Assembly: GCA_047619485.1 (NCBI GenBank)
Contig: JBLHKE010000240.1
Span: 1-10,252 of the forward strand
DNA from: JBLHKE01 sp047619485
Lineage (GTDB): Bacteria > Verrucomicrobiota > Verrucomicrobiia > Verrucomicrobiales > DEV007
Direction: 5' to 3'
DNA length: 10,252 nt
Part shown: piece after piece, positions 1 to 7,261 of the stretch
Layout of the letters: each line of letters opens with the position of its first letter
Numbering within the stretch: position 1 is the first letter of the stretch
The notes under the pieces: model-generated
Databases searched by the model: none
The model's input: the letters and a program-made list of their open reading frames with translations, nothing else
What the model was told of the DNA's origin: nothing
Made by a program: the position numbers and the translations under genes

Positions 1-1145
1 AAGTAGGGGGTGAGGATCGATTCCAGATCACGAGTGGGCTCGATTTTTGCTTGGAACTCTGGCGTTAGTAGGTGGTTGAGCTCTTCGTAGGCTCGCCGGT
101 AGCTGGCCAGGTAGGCGCGCTCGCGGTGGCCGGGGGCTTGGGTCTCGCTGCTGCCATACCAGTGATGCAGCATCATCGGGACGTTTTTTGGGCCGCCGAA
201 GAGCGGGTCTCCTCCTTCACCGTTGAAGACGTGGCCGAACTCCTGCGCGACGATGCGGGCTAGCTCGAAATTTGGCAGCGCGACGGGGTCGCCGATGGGT
301 TCATCGAGCGCGCGGATGAAGTCGTGTAGCCGGGGGATGAAATCGCGCGGTTCGATAGCGATCTCACGGTGGTTGGTCTTGCTGTGGGCGGCGACAGCAG
401 CCGCGTATTCGAGCTCGTTTGGATAGTTTTTCCCGAAGTGGATCGCGAAGGTGTCGATCGGGCGGGATGATCGCTCGGCGAGCCGGGCGGTGACGATGGA
501 TGAATCGATCCCACCGGATAGGAAGACGGCGTACGGGTCGTCGGTGGGGACGAGGCGGTCGATGGCCGTGTCGAAAGTTTGATTGAATTCGTCGATCCAA
601 TCTGTCTGACCGAGAGGTGGGCTGCCGTCCTCTGGGAAATGGTAGCGTTGTGGCTCTGTTAGGGTCTTAGACTTTTTATCGAAGGTGACGAAGCTTCCTG
701 GTGGGAGGGCGTGTAGGCTTTCGAGCATCGTCGACTTGCCGGGGATGAATGAGAAAGTCAGGAACTGGGCGACGGCGGCGGGGCGGAGTTGCCGTTGGAA
801 GCCGGGGACGGCGAGAATAGCTTTCGGCTCTGAGGCGTAGAGTAGGCGACCATTGTGGATCGCGTAGTAGAGCGAGCGCCTTCCGGCGGCGTCGCGGGCT
901 AGGTGGATGGCCTTATCTGTATCCATGCGGAGGACGAAACTGCCGCGCAGGAATTTCAGGAATGTGGGGAGGTCAGGGTGATCTGCTGCTGCGGATTTCT
1001 GACTTAGGCTGCCGGCGTAGAGGCAGGCTGGATCGAGCGTTTGTGCCGCACCGCGGTGGGAGAGTGCGGTGGACATCGCGGCATCGATCGCGGCATCCGC
1101 TTGGCCGCTGTAACCGTGGAGGGCGGCGAGTTTGTTACTCGCCAT
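1..1145 (-). CDS. Asparagine-synthetase-like amide ligase with degenerate glutaminase domain (3' end outside window)
   Basis: The frame is open from 1247 to the left edge; the ATG at 1145-1143 gives at least 381 residues (family usual length 500-650), so the C-terminus is missing here. Residues 203-222 hold the PP-loop SGGIDSS (210-216), the ATP-pyrophosphatase signature of the asparagine synthetase family. GEGGDPLFGG at 309-318 matches the family's second conserved loop (usually GEGADEVFGG or GDGGDELF), and DEPIGDP lies at 281-287. The N-terminal ~170 residues resemble a class II glutamine amidotransferase (HRG at 30-32; RDAAGRRSLYY at 84-94; YASEPKAIL at 103-111). However, the nucleophile Cys2 of MCGI is absent (the protein starts MASN), and the segment with the RLSI and NGEIYN motifs is deleted. 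Glutamine hydrolysis is therefore unlikely; it may use free ammonia or another amine, as beta-lactam synthetase and lasso-peptide cyclase relatives do. The start overlaps the preceding gene's stop by 11 nt, suggesting translational coupling. The substrate is unknown. Confidence 0.85.
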   Translation of the reverse strand, partial: MASNKLAALHGYSGQADAAIDAAMSTALSHRGAAQTLDPACLYAGSLSQKSAAADHPDLPTFLKFLRGSFVLRMDTDKAIHLARDAAGRRSLYYAIHNGRLLYASEPKAILAVPGFQRQLRPAAVAQFLTFSFIPGKSTMLESLHALPPGSFVTFDKKSKTLTEPQRYHFPEDGSPPLGQTDWIDEFNQTFDTAIDRLVPTDDPYAVFLSGGIDSSIVTARLAERSSRPIDTFAIHFGKNYPNELEYAAAVAAHSKTNHREIAIEPRDFIPRLHDFIRALDEPIGDPVALPNFELARIVAQEFGHVFNGEGGDPLFGGPKNVPMMLHHWYGSSETQAPGHRERAYLASYRRAYEELNHLLTPEFQAKIEPTRDLESILTPY

Positions 1146-2124
1146 CGCCGTCGTCGCTGCACGATGTCTCGAATTCCATGCTCGTCTCGCCGGCGCTCCC
1201 GGATTGGAATGCCGTGAATGCGCAGTGGGAGGCGAAGGCACAGGTGGTCATGGTGGTGAGGGTGCCGAACGGAATCGTATCGACCGGGATGGTGTCGGAT
1301 TTGAGCGATCGGCGGACATTTTTCAGCGATTTGATCTTCGGGACTAGATCGGGTGTCAGCCCGAGGTCGATGATGTCCGCTTCGTAGAGGTCGAAGAGTT
1401 GCGATTCGCGGACGCGGGTGATCATTGATTGGGAGTCGTGGCCAGAGTCGTGGAGGAGGTAGATGGTTGGTGGGTGTTCGCTGGCGAGGAGCGTTTGGAT
1501 TTTTGGGATGAGGTAGTGTGGGTAGCCGTCTTCGCTGATGACGGCGGTTTTGGTGGTGACGTGGTAGCGGTTGAGCACCAGCCAATCGACCACTTCTTCG
1601 CGTTCGCAAATAAGCACCTGTTCGACACCGTAGTCGTAGATGTCGGGCTCATCGCACTCGGGTGGTGGCGAATTTAGCTCCGGACTGCGGATCAGTTTTC
1701 GCAGCGGAGGGCGTAGTTTTTGCCAACGTTTAAGGTGCTTGTTCCATTTTTTTCTAGGCAGTTTTGGGCGGATTCCGTAGTAGCTGCCCAGCGCGAGGAT
1801 GAGCGTGAAGAGCCCGATGAACAACAGGACGCCGATCGGTGGGGAAGCACCGGAAAACAAGACGATGAAGGTGACAAATGCCACCATAACAAAGAAGATG
1901 AGTGGGATCAGACTGCCGCGGAGACGTCGGCAGGCGGCGGCGTAAAGTTGGTTCGCCGTGAAGTGGTAGGTATCGTTCGAGCTAGCACGGTGGACGGTGG
2001 CGAGGAATTTACCGTCGGTCGTCTGGTGGCGCTTCGGGTCGAAGACGAAATCGTAACCGCATTTTTTGCAGGTCATGCCTTGTCTCCCTCGTCGCTGATT
2101 GTAGTCACATGTGGGGCACTTCAT
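1135..2124 (-). CDS. Zinc-ribbon protein with two membrane helices and a C-terminal soluble domain, function unknown
   Basis: 329 residues. The N-terminus carries a four-cysteine zinc ribbon, CPTC at 3-6 and CKKC at 19-22 (CX2C-X12-CX2C). Two hydrophobic stretches at about 71-92 and 95-118, separated by a very short turn, look like a membrane hairpin that would place both ends on the same, probably cytoplasmic, side. A basic, proline-rich linker follows (119-148). Residues ~160-270 form an alpha/beta domain with strand-helix pattern (VLICEREEVVDWLV at 170-183, IYLLHDSGHD at 221-230, DIIDLGL at 250-256). This faintly recalls Toprim-like folds, but I cannot confirm that. The tail (about 285-329) is low in structure and ends acidic. 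The ATG lies 1 nt after the cupin gene's stop (TAG-A-ATG), and the TAA overlaps the next ATG, so the gene sits inside a tight operon. I do not recognise a named family. A membrane-anchored sensor or scaffold is only a guess. Confidence 0.75.
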   Translation of the reverse strand: MKCPTCDYNQRRGRQGMTCKKCGYDFVFDPKRHQTTDGKFLATVHRASSNDTYHFTANQLYAAACRRLRGSLIPLIFFVMVAFVTFIVLFSGASPPIGVLLFIGLFTLILALGSYYGIRPKLPRKKWNKHLKRWQKLRPPLRKLIRSPELNSPPPECDEPDIYDYGVEQVLICEREEVVDWLVLNRYHVTTKTAVISEDGYPHYLIPKIQTLLASEHPPTIYLLHDSGHDSQSMITRVRESQLFDLYEADIIDLGLTPDLVPKIKSLKNVRRSLKSDTIPVDTIPFGTLTTMTTCAFASHCAFTAFQSGSAGETSMEFETSCSDDGDGE

Positions 2125-2125
2125 T

Positions 2126-2776
2126 CTACTCGATGATGGTGCGGTTGACCATCGGGTGGGTCTCGTCGGTGGGGCCGAAATCGCTGTCCGGATGGAACGC
2201 GATGACGCGCAGGGCTTCGTCGCTGGTGTGAAAGCTGTGCGCGGCGTTGGCTGGGATTAGGAAAGCAAGCCCAGGAGTGAGCGCGTGGCAACCATCAGGG
2301 GTGACGCATTCTCCACTACCTGAGATGATGATGCCGGTGCGGAACGAGGGATGGGTGTGGCGCGTTTGCTCGGTGTGGGGTGGGATGTGCAGCAGGTTGA
2401 GACATGGATCGCCGAGGGTCACTGGTGGGATGAGGAGCGAGTCGGTGCAGCCGTCGATGTAGCGCAGCCTACCGAACTCTTCGACTGGGCCGCCGAGTAG
2501 GAAGAAGCTGTTATACCCGTGGCGCGAGGTGGCGATCCCGCGACCGCTTTGAATTCCGACTTCTCCCGGTAGGGAGAGATACATCCCGGCGGCTGCTTCG
2601 TGTGCGCGACCGGCAAACTGGATGATGGTGTCTTCCTCGATGTAGAGGAAGTGGCTTGCGTCCGGTGGAAGCAGTGCCGATCCGTCCCACCGTGTGAAGG
2701 TAGATGGGAAAATGTCGCCGGTGAGGTCGCTGAGCGTGCCTGCCTTCTCGGGTGAGTATGGGAGGAAGTCTGGCAC
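2126..2776 (-). CDS. Cupin-domain protein (probable bicupin)
   Basis: 216 residues from a GTG start at 2776-2774; the next in-frame ATG, at residue 65, would cut into the fold. The C-terminal half is a clear cupin. Motif 1 has H140-T-H142 followed by a glycine-rich turn (IISGSGE, 150-156), and motif 2 is PANAAH with H180. The glutamate normally found four residues after the second histidine is replaced (R146), leaving a three-histidine metal site, as in some dioxygenase-type cupins. The N-terminal half (about 40-118) repeats a beta-rich layout without the histidines and could be a degenerate first cupin. Cupins of this kind bind metals and small carboxylates, or act as isomerases, dioxygenases or sugar-binding proteins; the substrate cannot be read from the sequence. 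It follows pyc after 37 nt and precedes the zinc-ribbon gene by 1 nt. No strong ribosome binding site is visible; an A/G-rich GGGAAAAG precedes the start. Confidence 0.8.
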   Translation of the reverse strand: MPDFLPYSPEKAGTLSDLTGDIFPSTFTRWDGSALLPPDASHFLYIEEDTIIQFAGRAHEAAAGMYLSLPGEVGIQSGRGIATSRHGYNSFFLLGGPVEEFGRLRYIDGCTDSLLIPPVTLGDPCLNLLHIPPHTEQTRHTHPSFRTGIIISGSGECVTPDGCHALTPGLAFLIPANAAHSFHTSDEALRVIAFHPDSDFGPTDETHPMVNRTIIE

Positions 2777-2813
2777 GTTCTTTTCCCGCTGGTCGGGCGC
2801 TGTTGGGGTGGCG

Positions 2814-5800
2814 TTAATCGCGGATTGTGACTAGCAGGTCTTTGCTCTCGACGCTCTCGCCCGCGGCGACATGGACAGACTCGATGATCCCCGCACGCGG
2901 GGCGGTGATCGTGGTGAACATCTTCATCGCTTCCAAGGTGAGCAGGTTGTCGCCCTCTTCAACTTTCTCACCGACGCTGGCTGCCACGGCGCTAACCATG
3001 CCAGGCATGGGTGCCCCGACCTGGTTCTCGTCCTGTGGATCCGCCTGCGGGCGAGCCTCTTTGACGTTCTCGGACTGCCTGTCCTGGATGCTCGCGTGGC
3101 GTGGCACGCCGTTGAGGTCGAAGACCGCGAGACGGTTGCCGTGCTCGTCGGTTTTGCCGACGTGGATGTGCTTGATGAAGAGCGTTTTGCCTTCCTCGAT
3201 GTCGACCGTGATCTCTTCCTCAGCCTGGAGTCCGTAGAAGTAGGCGGTTGTCGGTAGGACGGACACGTCGGTGTAAGTCTTCTTAAACTCGGCGTAATCG
3301 ACGAACACTTTCGGATACATCAGGTAGCTCCAGATGTCGTCTTGGCTAGGCGTGCTCTTGAGCTTTTTCTCCAGTTCTGCGGCGACGACGTCGAAATCGA
3401 CCGGGTCGGCATGCGCACCTGGCCGGTCGGTGACCGGGACGCGATCACCGAGGACGACCTTCTGTAGAGCGGCGGGCCAACCACCCATCGGCTGGCCGAG
3501 GCCACCGGCGAGCATGTCGATCACCGATTCCGGGAACGGCGTACCGGATGGGAGATTGAGGACGTCGGCGGGTTTGACGCCACGGGTGATGAGAAACATC
3601 GTCATGTCGCCGACCACCTTGCTCGATGGCGTGACTTTGATGATGTCGCCGAACAGTTTGTTCACCTCGGCATAGGTGCGGGCGATCTCTGGCCAGCGCG
3701 CTCCGAGCCCCATGGCTTCGGCCTGTTCTTTGAGGTTGGTGAATTGCCCGCCCGGCATCTCGTGGAGGTAGACCTCGGCAGTTCCAAACGGTGGCGAGGT
3801 ATCAAACGGTTTGTAGAACTTGCGCACGTGCTCCCAGTAGTCGGAGAACTCGTCGAGCGTCTCGCGGTCGAGCTTGGTGTCGCGCTCGGTGTGTTCGAGC
3901 GCGGCGACGATCGAGTTGAGGTTTGGCTGTGAGGTCGAGCCTGACAGGGAGGCGATCGCGGCATCCGCGATGTCGACACCCGCGTCAGCTGCCTGGAGGA
4001 TCGACGCGGCGTTGATGCCGGAGCTGTCGTGGGTGTGGAAGTGGATCGGCACCGACACCTCTTCGCGCAGCGCCTTGACCAGCTTGTGCGCGGCGTATGG
4101 TCGGCAAAGTCCGGCCATGTCCTTGATGCAGATCATGTGCGCTCCCATCTGGACGAGTTCCTTGGCGAGATCGACGTAGTATTTGAGCGTGTACTTGTCG
4201 CGCTTCTCATCGAGGATGTCACCGGTGTAGCAGATGGTGCCTTCGCACACGCCGTGGGTGTCGCGCACTGCTTCCATGGCGGCTTTAAGGTTGGGCGTGT
4301 AGTTGAGCGAATCGAACACGCGGAAGATGTCCATGCCCGCCTCGGCGGCGTGCTTTACAAATCCACGCACGACGTTGTCCGGGTAGTTGGAATACCCGAC
4401 CGCGTTGGAACCGCGGAACAACATCTGAAAACAGATGTTCGGCACCGCCTCGCGCAACTGGCGCAGTCGATCCCATGGGTCTTCGCGCAAGAAGCGCATC
4501 GCACTGTCGAAGGTCGCGCCACCCCACATCTCAAGCGAGAACAGTTCCGGCGTGCGGCGTGCCACGGCGTCGGCGCAGGCGAGCATGTCGTAGGTGCGCA
4601 CGCGCGTCGCCAGCAGCGATTGGTGGGCGTCGCGGAAGGTGGTGTCGGTGATCAGCAGGCGCTTTTCATCACGCACCCATTCGGCGAATTTCTCCGCGCC
4701 GAGTTCCATGAGTTTTTGCTTGGTGCCGGGTGGGGGCGTCTGCCCCTTGTCGAACGCCGGGCGGATCGCCGGCGGGATCGCGGCCTCGAGCTTGTGACCT
4801 TTCGAGTTCGGGTTCTCGTTGACGATGACGTCGCCGAGGAAGTTGATCAGCTTGGTGGCGCGGTCGCGGCGCGGGGTGAACTTGAAAAGTTCAGGCGTCT
4901 CGTCGATCAGGCGCGTGTTGGCCAGGCCGCTGCGGAACTTCTCGTTCTTAAGGACGTTCTCGAGGAACGGGATGTTGGTCTTCACGCCGCGGATGCGGAA
5001 CTCACGGAGCGAGCGGTTCATCCGTTGTAAGGCAGTTTTGAAATCGGGGGCGTGGACCGTGAGTTTCACGAGCAGGGAATCGTAGAATGGCGTGATCACA
5101 CTGCCAGCTCCGCCTTGGGCTCCGTCGAGTCGCACCCCGTGGCCGGCGGCCGATCGGTAGGTGAGGATCTGGCCGATGTCGGGCGCGAAATTCTGCTCCG
5201 GATCCTCGGTTGTGATACGGCTCTGAATCGCGACGCCATTGCGCGGGATCTCGTCCTGGGCTGGGATCAGCAATTCTGGGTCGGTCAGGGCGTAACCCTG
5301 CGCGATGAGGATCTGCGAGCGCACGATGTCGATGTTGGTGATCTCTTCGGTCACGGTGTGCTCGACCTGCACACGTGGGTTCATCTCGATGAAGAACCAC
5401 TCGTTGGTCTTCATATCGAGGAGGAACTCGACCGTGCCGGCATTGTAGTAGCCAATCGATTTCGCAATGTGCACCGAGGCTTCGCACAGGCCTTTGCGGA
5501 CGTTCTCATCGAGGTCGATGGATGGGGCGATCTCGATGACCTTCTGGTGGCGTCGCTGCACCGAGCAATCGCGCTCGTGTAGGTGCAAGACGTTGCCGTG
5601 TTTGTCGCCGAGGATCTGCACTTCGATGTGCTTGGCCTCACCAACAAAGCGCTCGAGGAAGACCGAGTCGTTGCCGAACGCTCCCTTGGCTTCCGCGCGT
5701 GCCTCGTCGAGTGACTCGATGAGTTTGTCGGGATCGTTGACCACGCGCATGCCACGCCCGCCGCCACCGAAAGCGGCCTTGATGATAAGTGGGAATCCAA

Positions 5801-6269
5801 TCTCCGCCGCGACCTTGATGGCCTCGTCACGATCGACGACAGGATCATCAGTGCCGGGAAGCACTGGGACGTTCGCCTTGGTTGCAAGCGCACGCGCAGC
5901 GACCTTGTCGCCCATCATGTTTAGCAAGTTGTGGTCTGGCCCGATGAAGGTGATGCCATTGTCAGCACAGGCCTTGGCGAACTCTGCATTCTCGGAAAGG
6001 AAACCGTATCCGGGGTGGATCGCGTCAACGCCCTTGGATTTCGCCAGCGCGACAATGCCGCCAATATCTAGATAGGCACCGACTGGTCCCTTCGATTTGT
6101 CGAGCAAGTAAGCTTCGTCAGCTTTGAAGCGATGGACGGAAAAGCGATCTTCATCGGCGTAGATGGCGACCGTGCGCAGCCCCAATTCGGTGGCAGCGCG
6201 AAAGATACGAACCGCAATTTCAGAGCGGTTGGCGACGAGGAGTTTTTTGAAAGGCTTGATGTCAGGCAT
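2814..6269 (-). CDS. pyc: Pyruvate carboxylase
   Basis: 1151 residues, the usual length for single-chain pyruvate carboxylase, which joins pyruvate and bicarbonate to oxaloacetate using ATP and biotin in the cytoplasm and refills the TCA cycle. The biotin carboxylase domain spans about 5-455: glycine-rich ATP loop GGGGRGMR (168-175), HERDCSVQRRHQK (231-243) and EMNPRVQVEH (295-304). The carboxyltransferase domain spans about 535-810: DTTFRDAHQS (542-551), the lysine expected to be carbamylated in KDMAG (K716), and metal-binding HFHTHD (H745, H747). The C-terminal biotinyl domain (about 1078-1151) has EAMKM with biotin acceptor K1116. All key residues are present, so it should be active. The order biotin carboxylase, carboxyltransferase, biotinyl excludes propionyl- or acetyl-CoA carboxylase subunits. 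The ATG at 6269 gives the canonical N-terminus (KKLLVANRSEIAVRI); only a weak GGGA lies upstream. It is the first gene of the minus-strand block. Confidence 0.98.
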   Translation of the reverse strand: MPDIKPFKKLLVANRSEIAVRIFRAATELGLRTVAIYADEDRFSVHRFKADEAYLLDKSKGPVGAYLDIGGIVALAKSKGVDAIHPGYGFLSENAEFAKACADNGITFIGPDHNLLNMMGDKVAARALATKANVPVLPGTDDPVVDRDEAIKVAAEIGFPLIIKAAFGGGGRGMRVVNDPDKLIESLDEARAEAKGAFGNDSVFLERFVGEAKHIEVQILGDKHGNVLHLHERDCSVQRRHQKVIEIAPSIDLDENVRKGLCEASVHIAKSIGYYNAGTVEFLLDMKTNEWFFIEMNPRVQVEHTVTEEITNIDIVRSQILIAQGYALTDPELLIPAQDEIPRNGVAIQSRITTEDPEQNFAPDIGQILTYRSAAGHGVRLDGAQGGAGSVITPFYDSLLVKLTVHAPDFKTALQRMNRSLREFRIRGVKTNIPFLENVLKNEKFRSGLANTRLIDETPELFKFTPRRDRATKLINFLGDVIVNENPNSKGHKLEAAIPPAIRPAFDKGQTPPPGTKQKLMELGAEKFAEWVRDEKRLLITDTTFRDAHQSLLATRVRTYDMLACADAVARRTPELFSLEMWGGATFDSAMRFLREDPWDRLRQLREAVPNICFQMLFRGSNAVGYSNYPDNVVRGFVKHAAEAGMDIFRVFDSLNYTPNLKAAMEAVRDTHGVCEGTICYTGDILDEKRDKYTLKYYVDLAKELVQMGAHMICIKDMAGLCRPYAAHKLVKALREEVSVPIHFHTHDSSGINAASILQAADAGVDIADAAIASLSGSTSQPNLNSIVAALEHTERDTKLDRETLDEFSDYWEHVRKFYKPFDTSPPFGTAEVYLHEMPGGQFTNLKEQAEAMGLGARWPEIARTYAEVNKLFGDIIKVTPSSKVVGDMTMFLITRGVKPADVLNLPSGTPFPESVIDMLAGGLGQPMGGWPAALQKVVLGDRVPVTDRPGAHADPVDFDVVAAELEKKLKSTPSQDDIWSYLMYPKVFVDYAEFKKTYTDVSVLPTTAYFYGLQAEEEITVDIEEGKTLFIKHIHVGKTDEHGNRLAVFDLNGVPRHASIQDRQSENVKEARPQADPQDENQVGAPMPGMVSAVAASVGEKVEEGDNLLTLEAMKMFTTITAPRAGIIESVHVAAGESVESKDLLVTIRD

Positions 6270-6372
6270 GTGATTAAATTCCCAATGGTTGAGAGTCCTT
6301 TATTTGAGCATAGATCCCACCGGAATGAAGGGAATTTCGCTGCCAGATGGCGACAATTCGGCTGTGGGGGAA

Positions 6373-6403
6373 TTGGCAGAACCTACCAACTGTCAGAATG
6401 ACA
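6373..6403. promoter_or_regulatory. Two adjacent dyads upstream of pyc, possible operators
   Basis: Positions 6373-6389 read TTGGCAG-AAC-CTACCAA, 7-bp arms with one mismatch. One base later, 6391-6403 read TGTCA-GAA-TGACA, a perfect 5-bp dyad with a 3-base centre. Both lie 100-135 bases upstream of the pyc start on its coding strand. Odd-length dyads of this kind can be repressor or activator sites, but arms this short also arise by chance, and no protein partner is known. Confidence 0.3.
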
Positions 6404-6514
6404 ACGATTTCCATGTGTAATGGTGATTTTGAGTTCCAGGATTGGTCGAGCTGCACGAGTCGTTATCATGCTGCGCATTGCGAACCGTGATAATTGCGCG
6501 CAAGCGTTGGTGCC

Positions 6515-6563
6515 AAGGAGTCTAGGGCGTCTCAGCGCGTTACTGAACCCCTCGGGGCGAGAC
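6515..6563. repeat. Degenerate copy of a GGGCGTCTC palindromic repeat
   Basis: The segment starts AAGGAG-tcta-GGGCGTCTC (6515-6533) and matches, with a different 4-base spacer, the start of the inverted-repeat element between pheS and pheT (AAGGAG-cacg-GGGCGTCTC at 9291-9309). The right part, GGGGCGAGAC (6554-6563), is the reverse complement of GTCTCGCCCC found at 9305-9314, so the segment keeps an inverted arrangement. An inner palindrome CCCC-TC-GGGG sits at 6548-6557. I read it as a decayed member of the same dispersed repeat family. Confidence 0.5.
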
Positions 6564-6643
6564 ACTCATTGGCGTCAATCCGCCTCTGATTCACAGCGGA
6601 ACTTCCGACAATCCCAGTCGCCGCAGGCGATGGCGTAACCTAT

Positions 6644-6743
6644 TTGCAATCGAAGCCGAATCCAACACCAAGGCGGATAAGGCGATCATAGCGGGCTATT
6701 TAAGCCGAATCTAAGCCGCTCAGCACGACGGCGACGATTGCAA
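6644..6743. repeat. 9-bp perfect inverted repeat, arms about 80 bases apart
   Basis: TTGCAATCG at 6644-6652 is the exact reverse complement of CGATTGCAA at 6735-6743. The second arm also gives a near direct repeat, since TTGCAATCGAAG (6644-6655) resembles TTGCAACTCGAAG (6739-6751). The enclosed bases contain the duplicated 10-mer AAGCCGAATC. It lies just upstream of the VOC gene. It may be a remnant of a small inserted element or only chance. Confidence 0.3.
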
Positions 6744-6809
6744 CTCGAAGTGACGGCTATCGGCGCTAAGAATACTTGTTTCTATCCATTTTTCACGGCA
6801 AAGGAGGGG

Positions 6810-7208
6810 ATGATAACCGATTCGAATCTGAAGCTGCACCACCTTGCCTTGGGGGCGCTCGATGTCGGATTGCTCGCAACCTTCTACTCTAGTGTTCTCG
6901 GGCTGCCCGAACTTGCCCGGCACCTTAAGCCGGAGACTGGGGAGTTACGCAGTGTCTGGCTCGAACTCGGGGCGGGAGCGGTCTTGATGATCGAAAAAAC
7001 CGATCGAGATGCCCGCTATCAGACTCCTGAAATCGATTCTGGGCTGTTTTTATTAGCGCTGACGGCGTCGCCCGCAGAGGTGGAACGGTGCCACGACGCC
7101 CTTGGCGAGGCTGGTATCCAACCTGAGATCAGTAAAAAATTCACCAAATATTACCGGGATCCCGAGGGAAACCGCTTTGCCCTGAGCGTCTATGAGTTCG
7201 AGCGCTGA
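6810..7208 (+). CDS. VOC (glyoxalase/bleomycin-resistance fold) family protein
   Basis: 132 residues from the ATG at 6810. A longer reading from a TTG at 6738 would add 24 residues with no counterpart in the fold, so I prefer the ATG, which is followed closely by the family-typical opening LKLHHLALGALDV (7-19). Other VOC features are FYSSVLGLPE (25-34), WLELG (50-54), the DPEGN turn (117-121) and a closing VYEFE (127-131). Of the usual metal ligands, H11 and glutamates near 62 and 129 are present. The position normally holding the second histidine, in GLFLLAL (78-84), is hydrophobic, so metal binding and catalysis as in glyoxalase I are doubtful. The reaction is unknown. AAGGAGG lies only about two bases before the ATG, an unusually short spacing. 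It is co-oriented with rpmI, 53 nt upstream of it, in the place where infC is often found. Confidence 0.8.
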   Translation: MITDSNLKLHHLALGALDVGLLATFYSSVLGLPELARHLKPETGELRSVWLELGAGAVLMIEKTDRDARYQTPEIDSGLFLLALTASPAEVERCHDALGEAGIQPEISKKFTKYYRDPEGNRFALSVYEFER

Positions 7209-7224
7209 TCGATCAAAATAAACG

Positions 7225-7252
7225 TTGCCAACTAGGCAATTTCCGCTAGTTT
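7225..7252 (+). promoter_or_regulatory. Weak candidate promoter before rpmI, overlapping a small dyad
   Basis: TTGCCA (7225-7230) and TAGTTT (7247-7252) are separated by 16 bases and could be -35 and -10 boxes. They would place the transcript start within about ten bases of the rpmI ATG, leaving almost no leader. The -35-like box is part of the dyad TTGCC-AACTA-GGCAA (7225-7239). No good Shine-Dalgarno sequence is visible before rpmI. Read-through from the VOC gene is the alternative. Confidence 0.25.
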
Positions 7253-7261
7253 CTCGGCCCT

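Larger units (their letters stand above)
6270..6809. other. Divergent intergenic region, 540 bases, no convincing gene
   Basis: This region separates the minus-strand pyc start from the plus-strand VOC gene start and should hold both promoters. I find no ORF with credible coding character and no tRNA-like cloverleaf. It contains several dyads, listed separately: two adjacent operator-like dyads at 6373-6403, a dyad cluster at 6463-6503 that includes the perfect palindrome TTGCGCGCAA (6494-6503), and a repeat-like segment at 6515-6563. There is also a small palindrome TCGCC-GCA-GGCGA at 6618-6630 and a 9-bp inverted repeat (6644-6652 with 6735-6743). The 10-mer AAGCCGAATC occurs twice, at 6653-6662 and 6702-6711. 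No confident -35/-10 pair stands out for either direction. Confidence 0.7.

Noticed and set aside
1004..1609. 201-codon minus-strand open frame overlapping the zinc-ribbon and ligase genes
   Set aside because: It is rich in Arg, Pro and His, as out-of-frame readings of GC-rich genes are. Both overlapping genes have clear family motifs in their own frames.
4029..5030. 333-codon open frame on the plus strand opposite pyc
   Set aside because: It lies wholly antisense to the carboxyltransferase and biotin carboxylase coding region. The composition is that of a mirrored GC-rich gene (many Arg, Val, Glu, His), with no recognisable domain.
6420..6638. 72-codon plus-strand open frame in the divergent region
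   Set aside because: It has no ribosome binding site and no family resemblance, and it runs across the repeat and dyads at 6463-6563.
6515..6640. Possible tRNA or tmRNA remnant in the divergent region
   Set aside because: The GTCTC/GAGAC pairing at first suggested a stem, but there is no acceptor stem, no T-arm consensus and no CCA-compatible end. The match to the pheS-pheT repeat explains it better.
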